64,000 nucleotides of DNA, from NCBI GenBank assembly GCA_030062745.1, contig CP099841.1, positions 2,108,001 through 2,172,000 of the forward strand, read 5' to 3'. The notes under the pieces were generated by a model. It was not told where the DNA came from. It was given only the letters and a program-made list of their open reading frames with translations, and did no database searches. Below, one piece after another: positions 22,407 to 33,992 of this stretch. Positions within the stretch are counted from its first letter, which is position 1; every line of letters starts with the position of its first letter. Position numbers and translations under genes: made by a program. The stretch is from Capitulum mitella (taxonomy: Eukaryota > Arthropoda > Thecostraca > Pollicipedomorpha > Pollicipedidae).

Positions 22407-24362
22407 CATAGGCCAAGCTAGAAAATATTAAGAGATGGAAATATTTGCCATTTTTAAATACGCCTAAAACTAAAAAATGCCAGAAACTTAATTAGTATCA
22501 TAAACTCCATAACAGCTTCCAAGTACCCCTACTCGCACACGTGCGTTTTGAAAATGGCTGTCACCATGGCGTAAATTGACACTATTCGACGAACTTCAGC
22601 TGCTGCTACTGTTACAGTCACTGACAAACAGCCACAGCAGCAGTTACGGTTATGAAATTATGTTACGGTTATGAAGTCATGGTTACTGAAAGACCGCAGT
22701 TGTATAAATCCGACCCGTGATGACCTTTCGTGATGTCATACGTGGTCTTCGTTGACTTTTCATGACATTGCAACACATACTTCACCCTATGGACTATTTT
22801 GCAGCGTCAGTATGTCGACGGAGTGAATTAGAAAAAAACTGCCAAATTGTGAAATATCCCGTCCTTATAACGTCATTTCGGGATGACCTTACGACAACTT
22901 TTCGCCAAAATGCGTAAAACTGATACGTGTAAGGGTGCTAAAATTTGGCGACTGCGTCGCTTGATTACGCAGATATACGGCTGAGAAAAATTGGAGGTGT
23001 CTGACGCCTCTCCTTCCAATAAGTCGTTGCTGAGGAAAAAAATGACTTTCCGGCGGCAGCAGAGGTTTGCTTCAACGTGTTTCTCTGCAAAAGCCGCGCA
23101 GTTAGTGAAAAGCTTGGTGAAAAAGGCCTGGTAATTGCGAAACGCGCGGCATGAAAAATGAGACATACGTTTAACTTTTTCAGTACATCGAAAGAGAAAC
23201 TGGTTCTTGTCAGGTTCTGAGAAAACCGGTCCGTTATAGAGCCTTCCGCCAACGTTGCCAAGATGGCCATTAAAAGTGAGTTACGACCCAGAGCGGAGGT
23301 TGTACCACAGTGGACGCCGTTTATACCGCTTTGCTGGTACTTACCTACTGCATCACATATACATCAGTGCTGCTCTTAAACCACGCAGATTAACTGAAAG
23401 GTGTAATTATGCCACATTTCTTAAAAACAAAATATCTTGAGCCGACTGTGCATAGCACTAATGAAAACTGTCGTAGACAAATATAGGGTAGTGTTCTGCG
23501 TTTCAGGGAACGAGTAACATTCATTCCTAGAAAAAGGAAATAATCTTGTATATTGTTCTCTCCTTCTCAAATGTAATGTCGAGCCAAAAGGACGTTATTA
23601 TCCACTAGACAGTCGCAAATATTTGAAATAAATCTAGCTCCTGGAAGCGTATTAGTTTGGGTTTTAATCATTTTCAAACACATTCATTCCTGCCTGTAGA
23701 AGAGAGTAGCGTTCAGACTAAGGTGCATGCTAGGTCGAGTTGATACACGAACCCTGCCCCCTATCCAAGTATTCCGGAATATGGAGCATTTTTCCCAGGC
23801 ACGTGTTTTTCTTGCGCAGCGTTGAGTGTGAGCGCCAAATGCGCGCTGTCTCGGCTGGCGCCGCCGTCCTTCACTTGCCGCACGCCTGTCTCACTGCCAC
23901 GCAGCAGCTCTTCTCATACAGAGTCGCTGCCGCCTGGAGCAGGCTGCCACGGCACGTGACAGTGGCCGCCTCGCGGCGGCAGGTACTAGAGCGCCACAGA
24001 GTTGGACCCATCTAAGTCGGTGCTGTTGACTGTGGGGTCGAGGGTGGGCCCTCCGTCAGGGTGCTCGGGTGGGGCGGGAGTGGAATGCTTAGATAATGTG
24101 AGTTTTTTATGCAGTTAGAAACACTGACTGGGCCCTAAGAGCCACTGTGTGGAGGAGCCATGACGAATCAAAACGATCAAGTCAACCAGTGTTCTAAACC
24201 AGATGGCGCTACAGGATTTTTATCGTGTGGCGCAGTACAGAAATGCCACGCGGCGCGCCAGCGACTTCACGACCGTCTATTCTGAAGCGGAAATAAAATA
24301 TTTTAACAAGCAGAAGTGCCTGAAGACCATTACGTAAACAGCCAAGAGCGTCTGTCACTCTG
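22407..24362. other. No clear gene; possible LINE remnant near its end
   Basis: Open frames on the minus strand at 22873-23270 overlap each other in two frames and are not recognised. A plus frame at 23740-24015 is listed separately. Confidence 0.45.
23820..24015 (+). pseudogene. Possible non-LTR retrotransposon reverse-transcriptase C-terminal remnant
   Basis: The translation contains LFSYRVAAAWSRLPRHV, which resembles the motif (Phe-Ser-Tyr-Arg, Trp-x-x-Leu-Pro) found at the extreme C-terminus of many LINE polyproteins, and then stops shortly after. There is no upstream reverse-transcriptase core. The resemblance is short, so the call is weak. Confidence 0.3.
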
Positions 24363-24419
24363 GTAATCATGGGTGGAGAATGCCGTGGGACAGGTGTAGC
24401 CTCCACTCCACCAATTTCA

Positions 24420-24449
24420 AAAGTTGGTGTGGCATGCCACACCAACTTT
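24420..24449. repeat. Perfect 30-bp palindrome
   Basis: The arm AAAGTTGGTGTGGCA (24420-24434) is followed immediately by its reverse complement. A related imperfect hairpin lies 40 bp downstream. Confidence 0.9.
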
Positions 24450-24488
24450 AAGCAGTGAGTGTTTTTTTCTTCTTTTTTTTGTTGGTTC

Positions 24489-24516
24489 CATGCCACACAG
24501 AATTGGGTGTGGCATG
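24489..24516. repeat. Hairpin with the same core motif
   Basis: CATGCCACAC, an 8-base loop, then GTGTGGCATG. It shares GTGTGGCATG with the palindrome at 24420-24449, making four copies of the word in 100 bp. Confidence 0.85.
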
Positions 24517-24596
24517 AAACCATCCACACTCCAAATGCGAAATTGTGAAGTGCGAAATTAAAAATAAATCGCACAGAAGAGTGTATCTGAGTGTAT

Positions 24597-24637
24597 ATGA
24601 TATATATATATATAGTCATGATATGATATGATATATA

Positions 24638-24675
<38 letters not shown>
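24597..24675. repeat. (TA)n microsatellite with ATGATATG interruptions
   Basis: TA runs broken by GTCATGATATGATATGA. The surrounding 24590-24690 is almost pure A/T. Confidence 0.9.
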
Positions 24676-24677
<2 letters not shown>

Positions 24678-24762
24678 ATGTATATGAGTCATGAGTTTAT
24701 TGTCTCATGTGTCAAATATTCTTATTTTTTCATGACATTTTTTTTCCGGTCCCCAGGGCACT

Positions 24763-25212
24763 TTAAGCCTTCGCCGGACAGGACGGGGGATGGACGCCGC
24801 CCCCAAGCAGTGTTTCTGGGACCATGGCAAAACGGCGCACGACAACGCCGTGAAATTTAGTATGGCTGACGATACATGCACTGCGCATGTTTGGAAAAAC
24901 AGCGACCCAAGATCCTCAAGTCACCAGAGCTATGACGTCATTACGGAAGGCCCGCAGAGTGATTTTTACGAAAAATTTAGGTTTTTTGCCGTTTTAGGGC
25001 AATAGGCATGCATAAACGGCAGATGACGGGCATGAACTTGGTTCACAATGGTAGTCCACATGCGAACAGGCCACTTCAGACAGGTTAATGATCGTTTCGA
25101 TGCCAAACAAGGTCAATGACCTAGGATGCGACCTTTGAAGACGACGGGGTGCCTACCGCGTCACCCTCGTCATCAGTGCGAGTGAAAATCCGTCCCGTCC
25201 GGCGAGGGTTAA
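24763..25212. mobile_element. Small TTAA element (442-bp MITE) carrying a perfect ecdysone-type IR1
   Basis: TTAA 24763-24766 and TTAA 25209-25212 bracket inverted ends. The left end reads GCCTTCGCCGGACAGGACGG; the right end, reverse-complemented, reads CCCTCGCCGGACGGGACGG. TTAA plus the CC(C)T start suggests piggyBac-type mobilisation. The related terminus TTAACCCTCGCCGG is also at 31823. It contains AGGTCAATGACCT at 25110-25122. Confidence 0.75.
25110..25122. promoter_or_regulatory. Perfect inverted repeat AGGTCA-A-TGACCT (IR1, ecdysone-receptor type site)
   Basis: The 13 bases match the published ecdysone-response consensus (RGKTCANTGAMCY) at every position. The site lies inside the small TTAA element, about 9 kb upstream of cuticle gene 1. 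Presence of the motif is certain; use by the EcR/USP receptor is inference. Confidence 0.6.
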
Positions 25213-27537
25213 ACATACCTGTTGTTATTAGGAAAAGTGATAAAAGTAGTGGGCCTCTTTACTGTCAACATAGCCGAAACTGACCCACGGCCTCATACCT
25301 ATAGGCCCACTGTTACGAGTCGTCGGAGTTCCGTAAGCGCCCGCTTGCCATCATGCTTGAACATGATGAACTCAAGTCCTATGTGCTGCTGACCGCATGA
25401 GATATCGAGAAATACGTGCCTGTAATAAGCTTAAGAAGCGGAAAATGTAATAACGAACAGGAATAAATCAATAATAAAAATGAGGAAAAAACAGCAATAA
25501 GAATAGGAAAAAAAGAAACCAGAAAAAACCCAAAAGGTCAAGATTGAGACTAAAAAATCGAGCAGTACCAAGTTCAGAATGCAGATGGTGCACCGAAACA
25601 TGTTCTGTTTTTCATCTTCGATGCCTGAAGAGACGACCGAGAGCGCGGTTAGTGACGGGACGGTGACGAACGCTAGGCTAACGGACGTGATTTATTATAG
25701 TAGAAAGGTTCCTGGCGGAAGTCCTTTCAAGGTAACAGTCACCGACTTCTTGCGTGACTTTAGCACTATGATGCCATTGCAGACCACGGCATTGTGACGT
25801 CTAGCTGAAACTGTTCCCTTACAGTGGGTTTCGAGCATTGAGAACCCATGCAGACGCTCAGTAGTCGCTGTGAAATTGGTGGCAAATGAGACAGACTTTG
25901 GCGATGTGACTGTGGAGACAAATTCAAACTACGAACAGTCCAAGGTGCTGGTCTGGTTGGAAAAAGGATGCGTCAATCGTTCCATCTTCCCCGAGTTTCC
26001 AGTTTCCTGCAACAGTCGTTTGGGCGATCAACAGGAGTTTGGCTATTTTGTGTCGCCGCTCTGCTCTCTTAAATTATGGATCCACGGTAGAATCCATTCT
26101 TAGCCTTTTCAAGTAATATTGACTGCGGCTCCGTCAATGGCGTGGCATGATTCATTATGGTTGGAATGTCGCCAAGAAAGAGTTGCCGTTGTGCTGAGAT
26201 GCATCCAAGTCAACGGTTGCATCAAGTTCTTCAGCATGGTAACGACGCACTCCTTAGAAAGCATCCCTTTGAAAAGAGTGAAATGCGTTACACGCTCGAA
26301 ACAGCGAAGCACGCGAGATGTCATACGATAACTTCGCCACATCACTGCAACACGATAACTGCTCTGTCCCCACTGCACGATGTGACCTCTGGTCCAGCTG
26401 TGCGGCCGTCGTGATCCTTGAACGACACCATGATTGCTTTACTTCACAAACAACCTCATACTTGTGATACAGATCGGGAGTCGGTGTCCATGACCGGTCG
26501 CTGTGTTCCGATTCTGCGCGTCGCACACGTAGTGCATCCACTTGCTCAAGGATATGCGATAAAATAATGTTCTTCATGTGGCTAATTTCACCGGTGTACC
26601 TGGACAAAATATTCAGCATATTTTGTAGCACCACCTTTGTCTCTCGTCAGTAATCAAAAGCCACCGTCGATATAGGTATCGGCATCGGTCGGCTGGATAT
26701 GTTAACACGCCTTCCACCCGTCGTCCCGCCAATTTTCCAAGCATTGCAGTTTCCTGCTCCCGGTGGGATTTCCTTAGAGTGTCGACACCGCTCGCTCCAT
26801 TCCCGATCTTCCCATCAGGCCCGGTTTTATCTCCAAGCTTGTCTCCCATCGAACTTCATGACGACACTTCCTCTCGGAAGCGGTCTGGCCTAGCCTGGAT
26901 GGATCAAGATGGGAAAAACGGCCAGCAGTCCCCGAGGCAGGCCAGGCTGGACAGTTTTTCAATATAAGAGATACATACTGACGTGCTGTACTCAAAACAT
27001 TTCTAATGTTGCTTACAAAGGAAATATATGGCAGCATTTGGAGTGCTTCAGAACACATTTGGAAAAAGAGATGCCTCTTCGACGTCAAGTTGGCCATTCG
27101 CAAAGTTCCGGGCAGGACCCTGGTCCTTGTAAACACATATCGCGAACCGGACCAGCCTTTCGGCCACGTTCGGCCGTCGGTGATTGTGCTGCCACCCTAC
27201 GGACGGACCGGACTTGCGGGACATCCAATCAACACAGGAGATCCAGACTGCAGCGTTGCAGAGGGAAGCTGGGACACGAACAGTCTCATTCCTCTGTGGC
27301 GGCGTTCGTGAGGTGGCGAAAGGTCGTCCGTGTCTCGAGACTGTCCAGTGTGAGGAGGCCGTGGTCTGGGCCCAGCTTAACCAAATAAACATTCACCCAT
27401 TAGCTTTATCGGAGTCGGATCCAGAGGGGCAGCCCAGTCACAATGCCCGTTTGTTTATTACGTAATAAAGTATCGCATCGAATCGCATCGCAGAATAAAG
27501 TATCGCATCGCGTCTATCGCGGAGTCGTTACTCATGT
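25213..27537. other. No supported gene
   Basis: Several overlapping frames of 60-160 codons on both strands (for example 26254-26634 minus, 26909-27388 plus). None has recognisable domains or good splice context. Short tandem words (AATAAAGTATCGCATCG) occur at 27465-27520. Confidence 0.45.
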
Positions 27538-27612
27538 ATCATATGTTAGTGGACTGGTAAGGTTCTTGGTACTCATGCGGATGAGACGGGTTCGATTCCT
27601 GGCTACACAGGT
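27538..27612 (+). ncRNA. tRNA-like sequence with RNA polymerase III A and B boxes (SINE head or decayed tRNA)
   Basis: TAGTGGACTGG at 27547-27557 fits the A box, and GGTTCGATTCC at 27589-27599 is a near-perfect B box, at a spacing typical of tRNA promoters. Four of the five T-arm pairs form (ACGGG with CCTGG, including one G-T). A proper D-stem and acceptor stem do not form, so it is not a clean tRNA gene. The 3' boundary of any SINE body is not visible, and no second copy was seen in the window. Confidence 0.45.
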
Positions 27613-27757
27613 GGTATTTTCTTTGCTCGCGTGCGCTTTTGTTTCCCGCGTTTGTCCCTCTCCCTCGCTGGCCGGCTGACCCCTGACCACGTGATCCTAA
27701 CCTGATCTCTCTAGAGGGTCGGCAAACGCTGGGCAGTCGGCCTCCAGACTCGCTGCC

Positions 27758-27865
27758 GTGCGCGCTGGCTCAGGGCTACACTCTGAGGCGCACTCCTTGT
27801 TCTCCCCATACTTCCTGTGCGCGCTGGCTCAGGGCTACTCCCTGAGGCGCACTCCTTGTCTTTTC
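27758..27865. repeat. 59-bp tandem duplication
   Basis: GTGCGCGCTGGCTCAGGGCT begins at 27758 and again at 27817. The copies continue through CTGAGGCGCACTCCTTGT. Confidence 0.9.
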
Positions 27866-28171
27866 CTGACATCTCCTCGCACACTCCTTTCTCATTTTGT
27901 CTGCTTGCTGGTGGAGACATGTAGCCACAGATCTGTTTGTGGCAAGCCGGGTTCCTCCGTCGTTAAGTGTATTTCTGTTGGTCTGGTCGACTGAGGACAA
28001 TTACTAGAAGGCTCGTTTCTGAGATCCAGAAGGCGTTTTCAGCTGGCTTCTTGATGAGGTTCTGAGGCGGCAGGCAACGGTGGAACGTAACAATAGCTAA
28101 TTATCAGCCATTTTCCCGACCATCGCTACAGCACATTCCCTCTACGACGCGCACTGTGCACCGCGGGCCGA

Positions 28172-28440
28172 ACACCGCAGACCGTCCGGCGGACCATCCG
28201 GAGGACCGGACACCACAGACCGTCCGGCGGACCATCCGGAGGACCGGACACCACAGACCGTCCGGTGGACCATCCGGAGGACAGGACATTAGAGACCGTC
28301 CGGCGGACCATCCTGAGGACCAAACATCACAGATTGCCCGGAGGACCGAACACCACAGACCGTCCGGCGGACCATCCGAAGGACCAAACATCCCAGACTG
28401 CCCGGAGGGCCGAACACGACAGACCGTTCAGAGGACCGGC
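28172..28440. repeat. 38-bp minisatellite, about 7 units
   Basis: Units beginning ACACC(A/G)CAGACCGTCCGG start at 28172, 28210, 28248 and 28286, then diverge and shorten. The unit lacks stops in several frames, which creates long false frames on both strands (such as 28156-28641 plus and 28104-28391 minus). Confidence 0.95.
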
Positions 28441-28850
28441 CGCGCGGCGTACGGGAGCACCGTTCCGGAGGACCGCGCGGCCGGCGGTCCCGCTCGCCGC
28501 GCCCCGGCGCCGCTGCACGATTGCGCGCGAAATTCCCGCGCCAGATTGGCGGCACGCCGGAGGAATCGATCAGCGCCGGCTCAGCCGAGAGCAGCGTCCG
28601 GCGCCGGCCCAAGGCTGCAGCGACGCCACTTTCATCCTTGAGCAACGCCGCCGCCGCCAGGACGCGTTGCCTCACGGAGGATCCAGGGGAACAGCGTCCG
28701 GGGTGGCGGCTGACGGGCGTCCTGCGCGCCGCGACTGGCCGGCCCAGGGCCGCAGATGGGCCGAGCGGCGCGAGGCGCCGGCAGGGCGACGGCTTGCTGT
28801 CAAGGACATAGCTGCGCATCTGTTATTGGAGCGGGGGTATTAGGGCTGTA
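28441..28850. other. GC-rich low-complexity patch
   Basis: CpG-rich sequence following the minisatellite. Frames are open on both strands with no domain. It may be part of a repeat with the minisatellite. Confidence 0.5.
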
Positions 28851-30459
28851 TGTGCGTCTTTTGGCGTTTGATGTTTGATGTCTTGAAGTTGATGTGTTGA
28901 TCTTTGACAAAATTAGGAGACGGTTTCTTTTTTTTTCTTCCCTGGCAAAACCCTGTTTGGTGATTACAAGGTTGTTTGGCGTCGAGCGAACGGTTTTCAT
29001 GGAGCAGATTACTTCCTGCTGCTGAGGCAGAAGCCAGCATGACTGGCCAAACCATGGATATTTATACTACCAAGGGCGAAGGCAGTCAACAAAACTGGAC
29101 CGTAACTGATGCTATTCAGCTCTGAGGTAGGCTCTGCCGGGGTGTGCCGTACCACGGGCCCGCCGTGGGTCAAAGATTAGGAGAAGGATCGAGTTCCCAA
29201 GAATTTCTTTTCATGGAAGCAACATAGCCGTAGCATTAAATTCCTCCAAAGTAGGAGGAACTGGGCACTCTGTTCCCTTCTGGCGGAGTCCATGCCCCTT
29301 GTGATGAAGAAAGGATCTTCCACGGCAGTCTGAGCGTTCCCAAGCAAACGACGCAGTCATTCATGGCGTAAAATGACAGTCAAATGACAGCCTGGTGACA
29401 CTCATCATGACGGCAAACGTGTACAAACGCCGGAAACAATCAGCCTGTTCAGGGTTAGCCTATAAAGGACCAGATCGCGGATAGCAGCAGACAGTGGTGG
29501 ATTCAGGGAGGAGCGATTCCGGTCATGACGTCTTCCAAACGACAAAAGGGGAGGGCGAACATGTTCTTAAGCCCCCAGGCGCTCAGCTCCATGCAATATG
29601 TTTGATGTCATTCAAATGAAAACAATGATTTGCGATGGTTGCGGAAAGTGAAGTTTGCAGAAGGCGAAGTTAACACATTATGCCACACCAAAAACGAAAT
29701 AAAAGGGTATTCTTGTGCTCTTTCTGAACAACGGAATTTAACCTTCACTGAAGTAGACATTCTTACCTACGCACCGGAGGAGGAGGTAATTACAACCTCT
29801 CTCGCATTTCTCGCCTATCAAAACAGGTTCACGAAACAAAAACGATCGTATGGCACGCTTTTCGGGTTCAAATAGTGTAAGATTTGACTCGTTCAGCTTA
29901 GCGAGTGGCTTCCTGATTTTCTTGCCGCAAGGAAGGAGAGTGACTCAGCGTTTTCCGTTTCCGCTGTCATATCATGGTAGCTTTATATCGTTCCGGCCTG
30001 GCGAACATTGCTTTTGTGACAAAATAGTTTTCAAAGCGGTCAGTCGCTGGTGTCAGGGGTCGTGCTTTCTTCAGGCTAATGTCAGATGATTCAATGATGA
30101 TTCAAACAAATATTAACACAAAAACAGTCCGAAAAGTATGAATGAAAAAGAAACCGGCCTCTAACCTCGTCAGTCTAGGGGAAGAAGCCAAATGTGGCTT
30201 CGATCCAGAGAACAGGTTTCAGGCCCTCGAGAATGACTTCGTAGCTCGAAGGCCTGACATTACCAAATAATGTTTTTCTTTGCTGCTAAAAATATGCGGA
30301 AAGGATTTAAACGTTATTAAGGTTTACCGAAATCCGCAATGGCTGGCTGAAGTCAACCATTGCATATTTCAGTCTCTTGTCTGAGGCCTGATCGCCGACA
30401 ATCTGGGAAAACCTCATGGGATGGAAAGAGGGTGGCAACCACCCCTCGTCCAACAATGG
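28851..30459. other. No supported gene
   Basis: Mixed-composition sequence. Frames are shorter than 85 codons and lack domains. Confidence 0.6.
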
Positions 30460-31230
30460 TTAACCCTTTTCCCCTTTGGTGGAGGGTGCGCCAGAATCCC
30501 ACGTCCGTTTTTTTTTTGTTTTTGCTCCGCCATTCCCAGCATTTTTTTTAGCAATTTCACGACTTTTGCTGACTTTTCCTTCATATTCGTTTTACGTTCT
30601 TTGTCGATCTGTCAAAATTTCACTTTGTTCAGAGGCGGAGCCAGGGTAAGTTTTTGGGAAACTTCAGGCCATTTTTGGCACTGTCGAAGACAAAAAAAAC
30701 TTAGTTTAAAACTTTTTGACTATTGGGGGTGAACAGCTGGGAAAACAAATATATTTATATTGATATGAATTCACTTTGCAAGGTTAGATCAAAATTTATC
30801 CAAATTTTCGAGGAAGTCAAAATTTGTTTTTAAGTAACTTTTTCGCGATAATTTTCGAAATGCTAAATATGACATATATGATTTATCGCAGTGCACTCTA
30901 CTTGTGTTTTGAGTTTCAAAGTAATATCAGGTCGTGCCACGGAGCTATGACGCGTTCGCGCGCGTACCCTATATCACTAGTGCCATAAACAGAACGTTTG
31001 GAAATCTGGTCAGTTCAAATGATTTGATGCATTTTGAAGCATTATGAAATGGTCTAAAGGTCTTTTCATGTGAGTCTGAGGTTACTCGAGGTCATTTAAG
31101 GTCAAATGTCGTAAGCTGACCTGAAACACCGAGACCATTGCAGCTCGCTTTTTTCAAATCCCTATGCCGCCTATGCCAACATTACACAAGCGTTGTAACA
31201 GGATAATTAAGTGTAAATTTATTTTTAGCT
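30460..31230. mobile_element. Diverged, 3'-truncated copy of the TTAA element
   Basis: Begins TTAACCC at 30460 and follows the left-to-right order of the reference copy: GGCGGAGCCAGG near 30637, GTCAAAATTTG near 30818, CTCTACTTGTGTTTTGAGTTTC near 30896, GCGTACCCTATATC near 30962 and AGGTCATTTAAGGTCA near 31089. It fades out around 31230 without a right terminus. The first half of the hexamer array survives (spacing 4); the DR1 half has decayed. Confidence 0.7.
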
Positions 31231-31822
31231 TATACTGTAATTTAGTTGCAACTTGCTTGACATACTACGCAGCTATAATGCTTTCCAAAGTCATATACTT
31301 ATGTCATGTGCAACATTAGCCTGCATTAGTCTGCAACAGAAGAAAGACAAATTTGTGTCCTGGTATGTTTTGCGCAAAACCTGTTGAGTGGAACTTAGCC
31401 AACTTATAACTAATGTATAACATGTCTGGAGCTCCTGAGGGGATTGGAGAGTCCAGGCTTGCACTTTTCCGAGATTTCAACAGTATGCCTACGACAATGA
31501 CTGGAAAGAAGCTGCTTTAAATCCTATTCAATCCCCAAATTTTTTCCGGAAATATCCAGCCATAATTTATGGATAAACATTATTTATCTTTAATATTTGA
31601 AATCGTCAGGCACCCAAGAGAAATAAACCAACAGAAAAACGTGGCTGCGTCCATGTGAGGAACCATTTGATGAGCTCATCGTTTGGAAATCAATAAATGA
31701 ATCGAGCAATATATGAAACTGGCGATATACATTTATGTGAATTCATTTCATTTGAGTAATCCTTCTGAAAAGGGGGAATGGAATGACCGGAATCCAAGAC
31801 GGAAAAAGAATCTTAGGGTAGA

Positions 31823-33263
31823 TTAACCCTCGCCGGGCCGGCCTCCGGATCCACCTTCGCCGGTCCAAAGGAGAGCTCGTGAGAACCCCTCCCAAGATCT
31901 CGAGAATTATATATCGCACAGAAAAAGTAAAATTACCGCGAAACTAGAAACACCCACATTTGGTACAACCAGATAAAGTCTGAGGCTACCGGAGGCTTTT
32001 TTATGTCAAATCTGGCTCCAAAAATGTTGGACGTAAAACGAAGGTCTCTTTTACATACTTGCTGCAGTAAAAGAGCCCTTGAAGTCATATTTGGCCATTT
32101 CACTCAGAACTGAAAGTGGGGAAAAAATGTGATCTTTTTGTACAGGCAGGGATCGCATTTTTCTCTTTACAAGAGAACGTGGACTAAATCACGCCTCAAA
32201 TGCGTTCAGGACACGCATTAAGTGAGAAATCATCATACTAAGGTCAAACGAGATCAACCTAGATCAAAACTTTGACACATATAAGTCGGGAATTTCTGGT
32301 GTCTGTCGCATTATCTGACCGCGTCGTCATTGTTCATACACGGCACAGCATGAGATCCTACATCATTTCATGCAATGTCTCTTTACATCATGAAACCCAT
32401 ATTCCAAATCATTTCCTTAACGTCAGTCACACCGACACCGGGCGGCGGTCTCGGCTGCACTGTAAAAGCATAGTATTTGACAGGAAGTTATTTTAGCGAT
32501 GACCAGGGATTTTGTTTTGACAACCAGAAATAAGAGGACTGGGGCAGTAAACACTTCACAGAGAGTAAGCACCGGCTAAGTTCTTGTCGGCTGCGGCATA
32601 CAAAATGTGTATACGTTGACAACAAGCAGAATTTTTCAAAACGTCAAATAAGGTCAGCTTGGACTAAATGGTATTTAGTCAATCTTGGAACGTAGGGTTT
32701 TACCATATATCAGTGCTTCTAAAGCACATGTAGATACTGATAGACATTCAAAGACTGTAAACTGCATTCGGCTGCGAGTCTCAGATTTCCATATCAGACG
32801 TGACCTGACCCCAGGTCACTGGTGCAAAGGTGTACTTTCATGGGCGAAAGATGTGAGAAACGCCAGATAGTATATTCAAAGTCCAAAACCATCGAACTAG
32901 ACCCACAATTTCAACTGATGACTTGAAAAAGGCCGAAAGCTTGCGTGACCTAGGTTCACTTTGACACTTGCGAAAAATTCGAGATAGCAAAATTTTTGCA
33001 CCTGACGTTCGTTGTCAATGTAGCAAATTCTGAGTTAACTGATACATTTAGCCAAAGTTATGACACTACGTTTTTGGAACGTGGTGTTACTGGACCTGTC
33101 CTGGGTCACTGACCTGAGGCGACTCGAAGTTGAAAAGTTGGCAAAATGTGCAAAGCGATGCATAAAAAGGCAATCAGTTTTTCATGTCTCTGCGTCTCTT
33201 CATTTCCCTGCCATCCTCGAAAAACCAGAAGGGGGGTTTCTCAAGACCCCCGGCAAAAGTTAA
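31823..33263. mobile_element. Diverged long TTAA element with ~150-bp-spaced hexamer clusters
   Basis: The left boundary TTAACCCTCGCCGGGCCGG (31823) is followed by AAGATCTCGAGAATTAT, matching the right-end block of the reference copy in inverted orientation. The other end, at 33213-33263, has AAAAACC, a G-run, a C-run, CCGGCAAAAG and TTAA, matching the reference left end. Interior hexamer clusters are centred near 32500, 32653, 32810, 32955 and 33104. There is no coding frame. The boundaries are inferred from both ends together. Confidence 0.55.
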
Positions 33264-33979
33264 GTTTCGTGACCGAAATTCGGCTTCCGCCCCAAACTCG
33301 CCACCTCGATCCGCCAGTGGATACCGGTGCTTCCAGTACCTTGTTTTCATATTTCATTCATCCCGCGACAACAGCGAGGCAGTTGAAAGAATCAATTCAA
33401 CAAGATAAACATGACCTATGACGGGATTAACGTCCTTAACTCATAACGACGCTGCTTGCAATTTAGCAACTTCGTGGACAATACCCACCAATAGGTGATC
33501 CATCTGACATAGTACACAAGTGAATCAGAAATAATGCAAGGCGGTTTGGGCTGGCAGCCAGAACAAACTCCACGACGAAAACATTGCTGCAAACCATTAT
33601 GAACTAAAATCAAAATGAAACAGATACTCAATGGTCAGACTGCTGCCTGAGCGGTTTTTTTTGTGTCAAACACCACAGACGTTTTCTCCCTCAGGCTGTT
33701 CGCATGCCCTTTGGGTCCGCGTGTGTATAACACATTGGTTATCAGTAATTTATACGAGTATCTGTTGTCCATTTTGTTCAAGCTTTTGTTTCACCAGTGG
33801 AGGTAACCCCTTCAGGGTTTCCTGATTGTCTGTCAAGTTCCGGAAAGACGCTTGCCGCCATGATGGAGGGAGGATTTCGATCCACAGCCAGCGTTCATGA
33901 AACGAAAGTTGCTGCACTTAAACTAAGAACGGTCAGCGTAAAGGAGAGCCTCATCAACCTTAAGGATCAGGACCCCGCA
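33264..33979. other. Upstream flank of cuticle gene 1; no supported gene
   Basis: No recognisable coding frame. The proximal part probably includes upstream regulatory sequence of the gene transcribed from about 34206. Confidence 0.5.
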
Positions 33980-33992
33980 AGGTCATTGAACA
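33980..33992 (+). promoter_or_regulatory. Ecdysone-response-element-like IR1 upstream of cuticle gene 1
   Basis: AGGTCATTGAACA matches RGKTCANTGAMCY at 12 of 13 positions (the last base is A instead of C/T). It lies about 190 bp upstream of the TATA box. Cuticular protein genes are classically pulsed by ecdysteroids, which makes the site plausible; function is inference. Confidence 0.45.

Noticed and set aside
26254-27388. Cluster of 80-160-codon frames on both strands
   Set aside because: They overlap in conflicting frames, with no recognisable domain and no consistent exon structure.
27538-27612. Functional tRNA gene
   Set aside because: A and B boxes are present, but D-stem and acceptor-stem pairing fail.
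28172-28440. CRISPR-like array
   Set aside because: Units are contiguous 38-bp tandem copies without unique spacers, and the genome is eukaryotic.
28104-28843. Several 95-190-codon frames on both strands
   Set aside because: Generated by the 38-bp minisatellite and the adjacent GC-rich patch.
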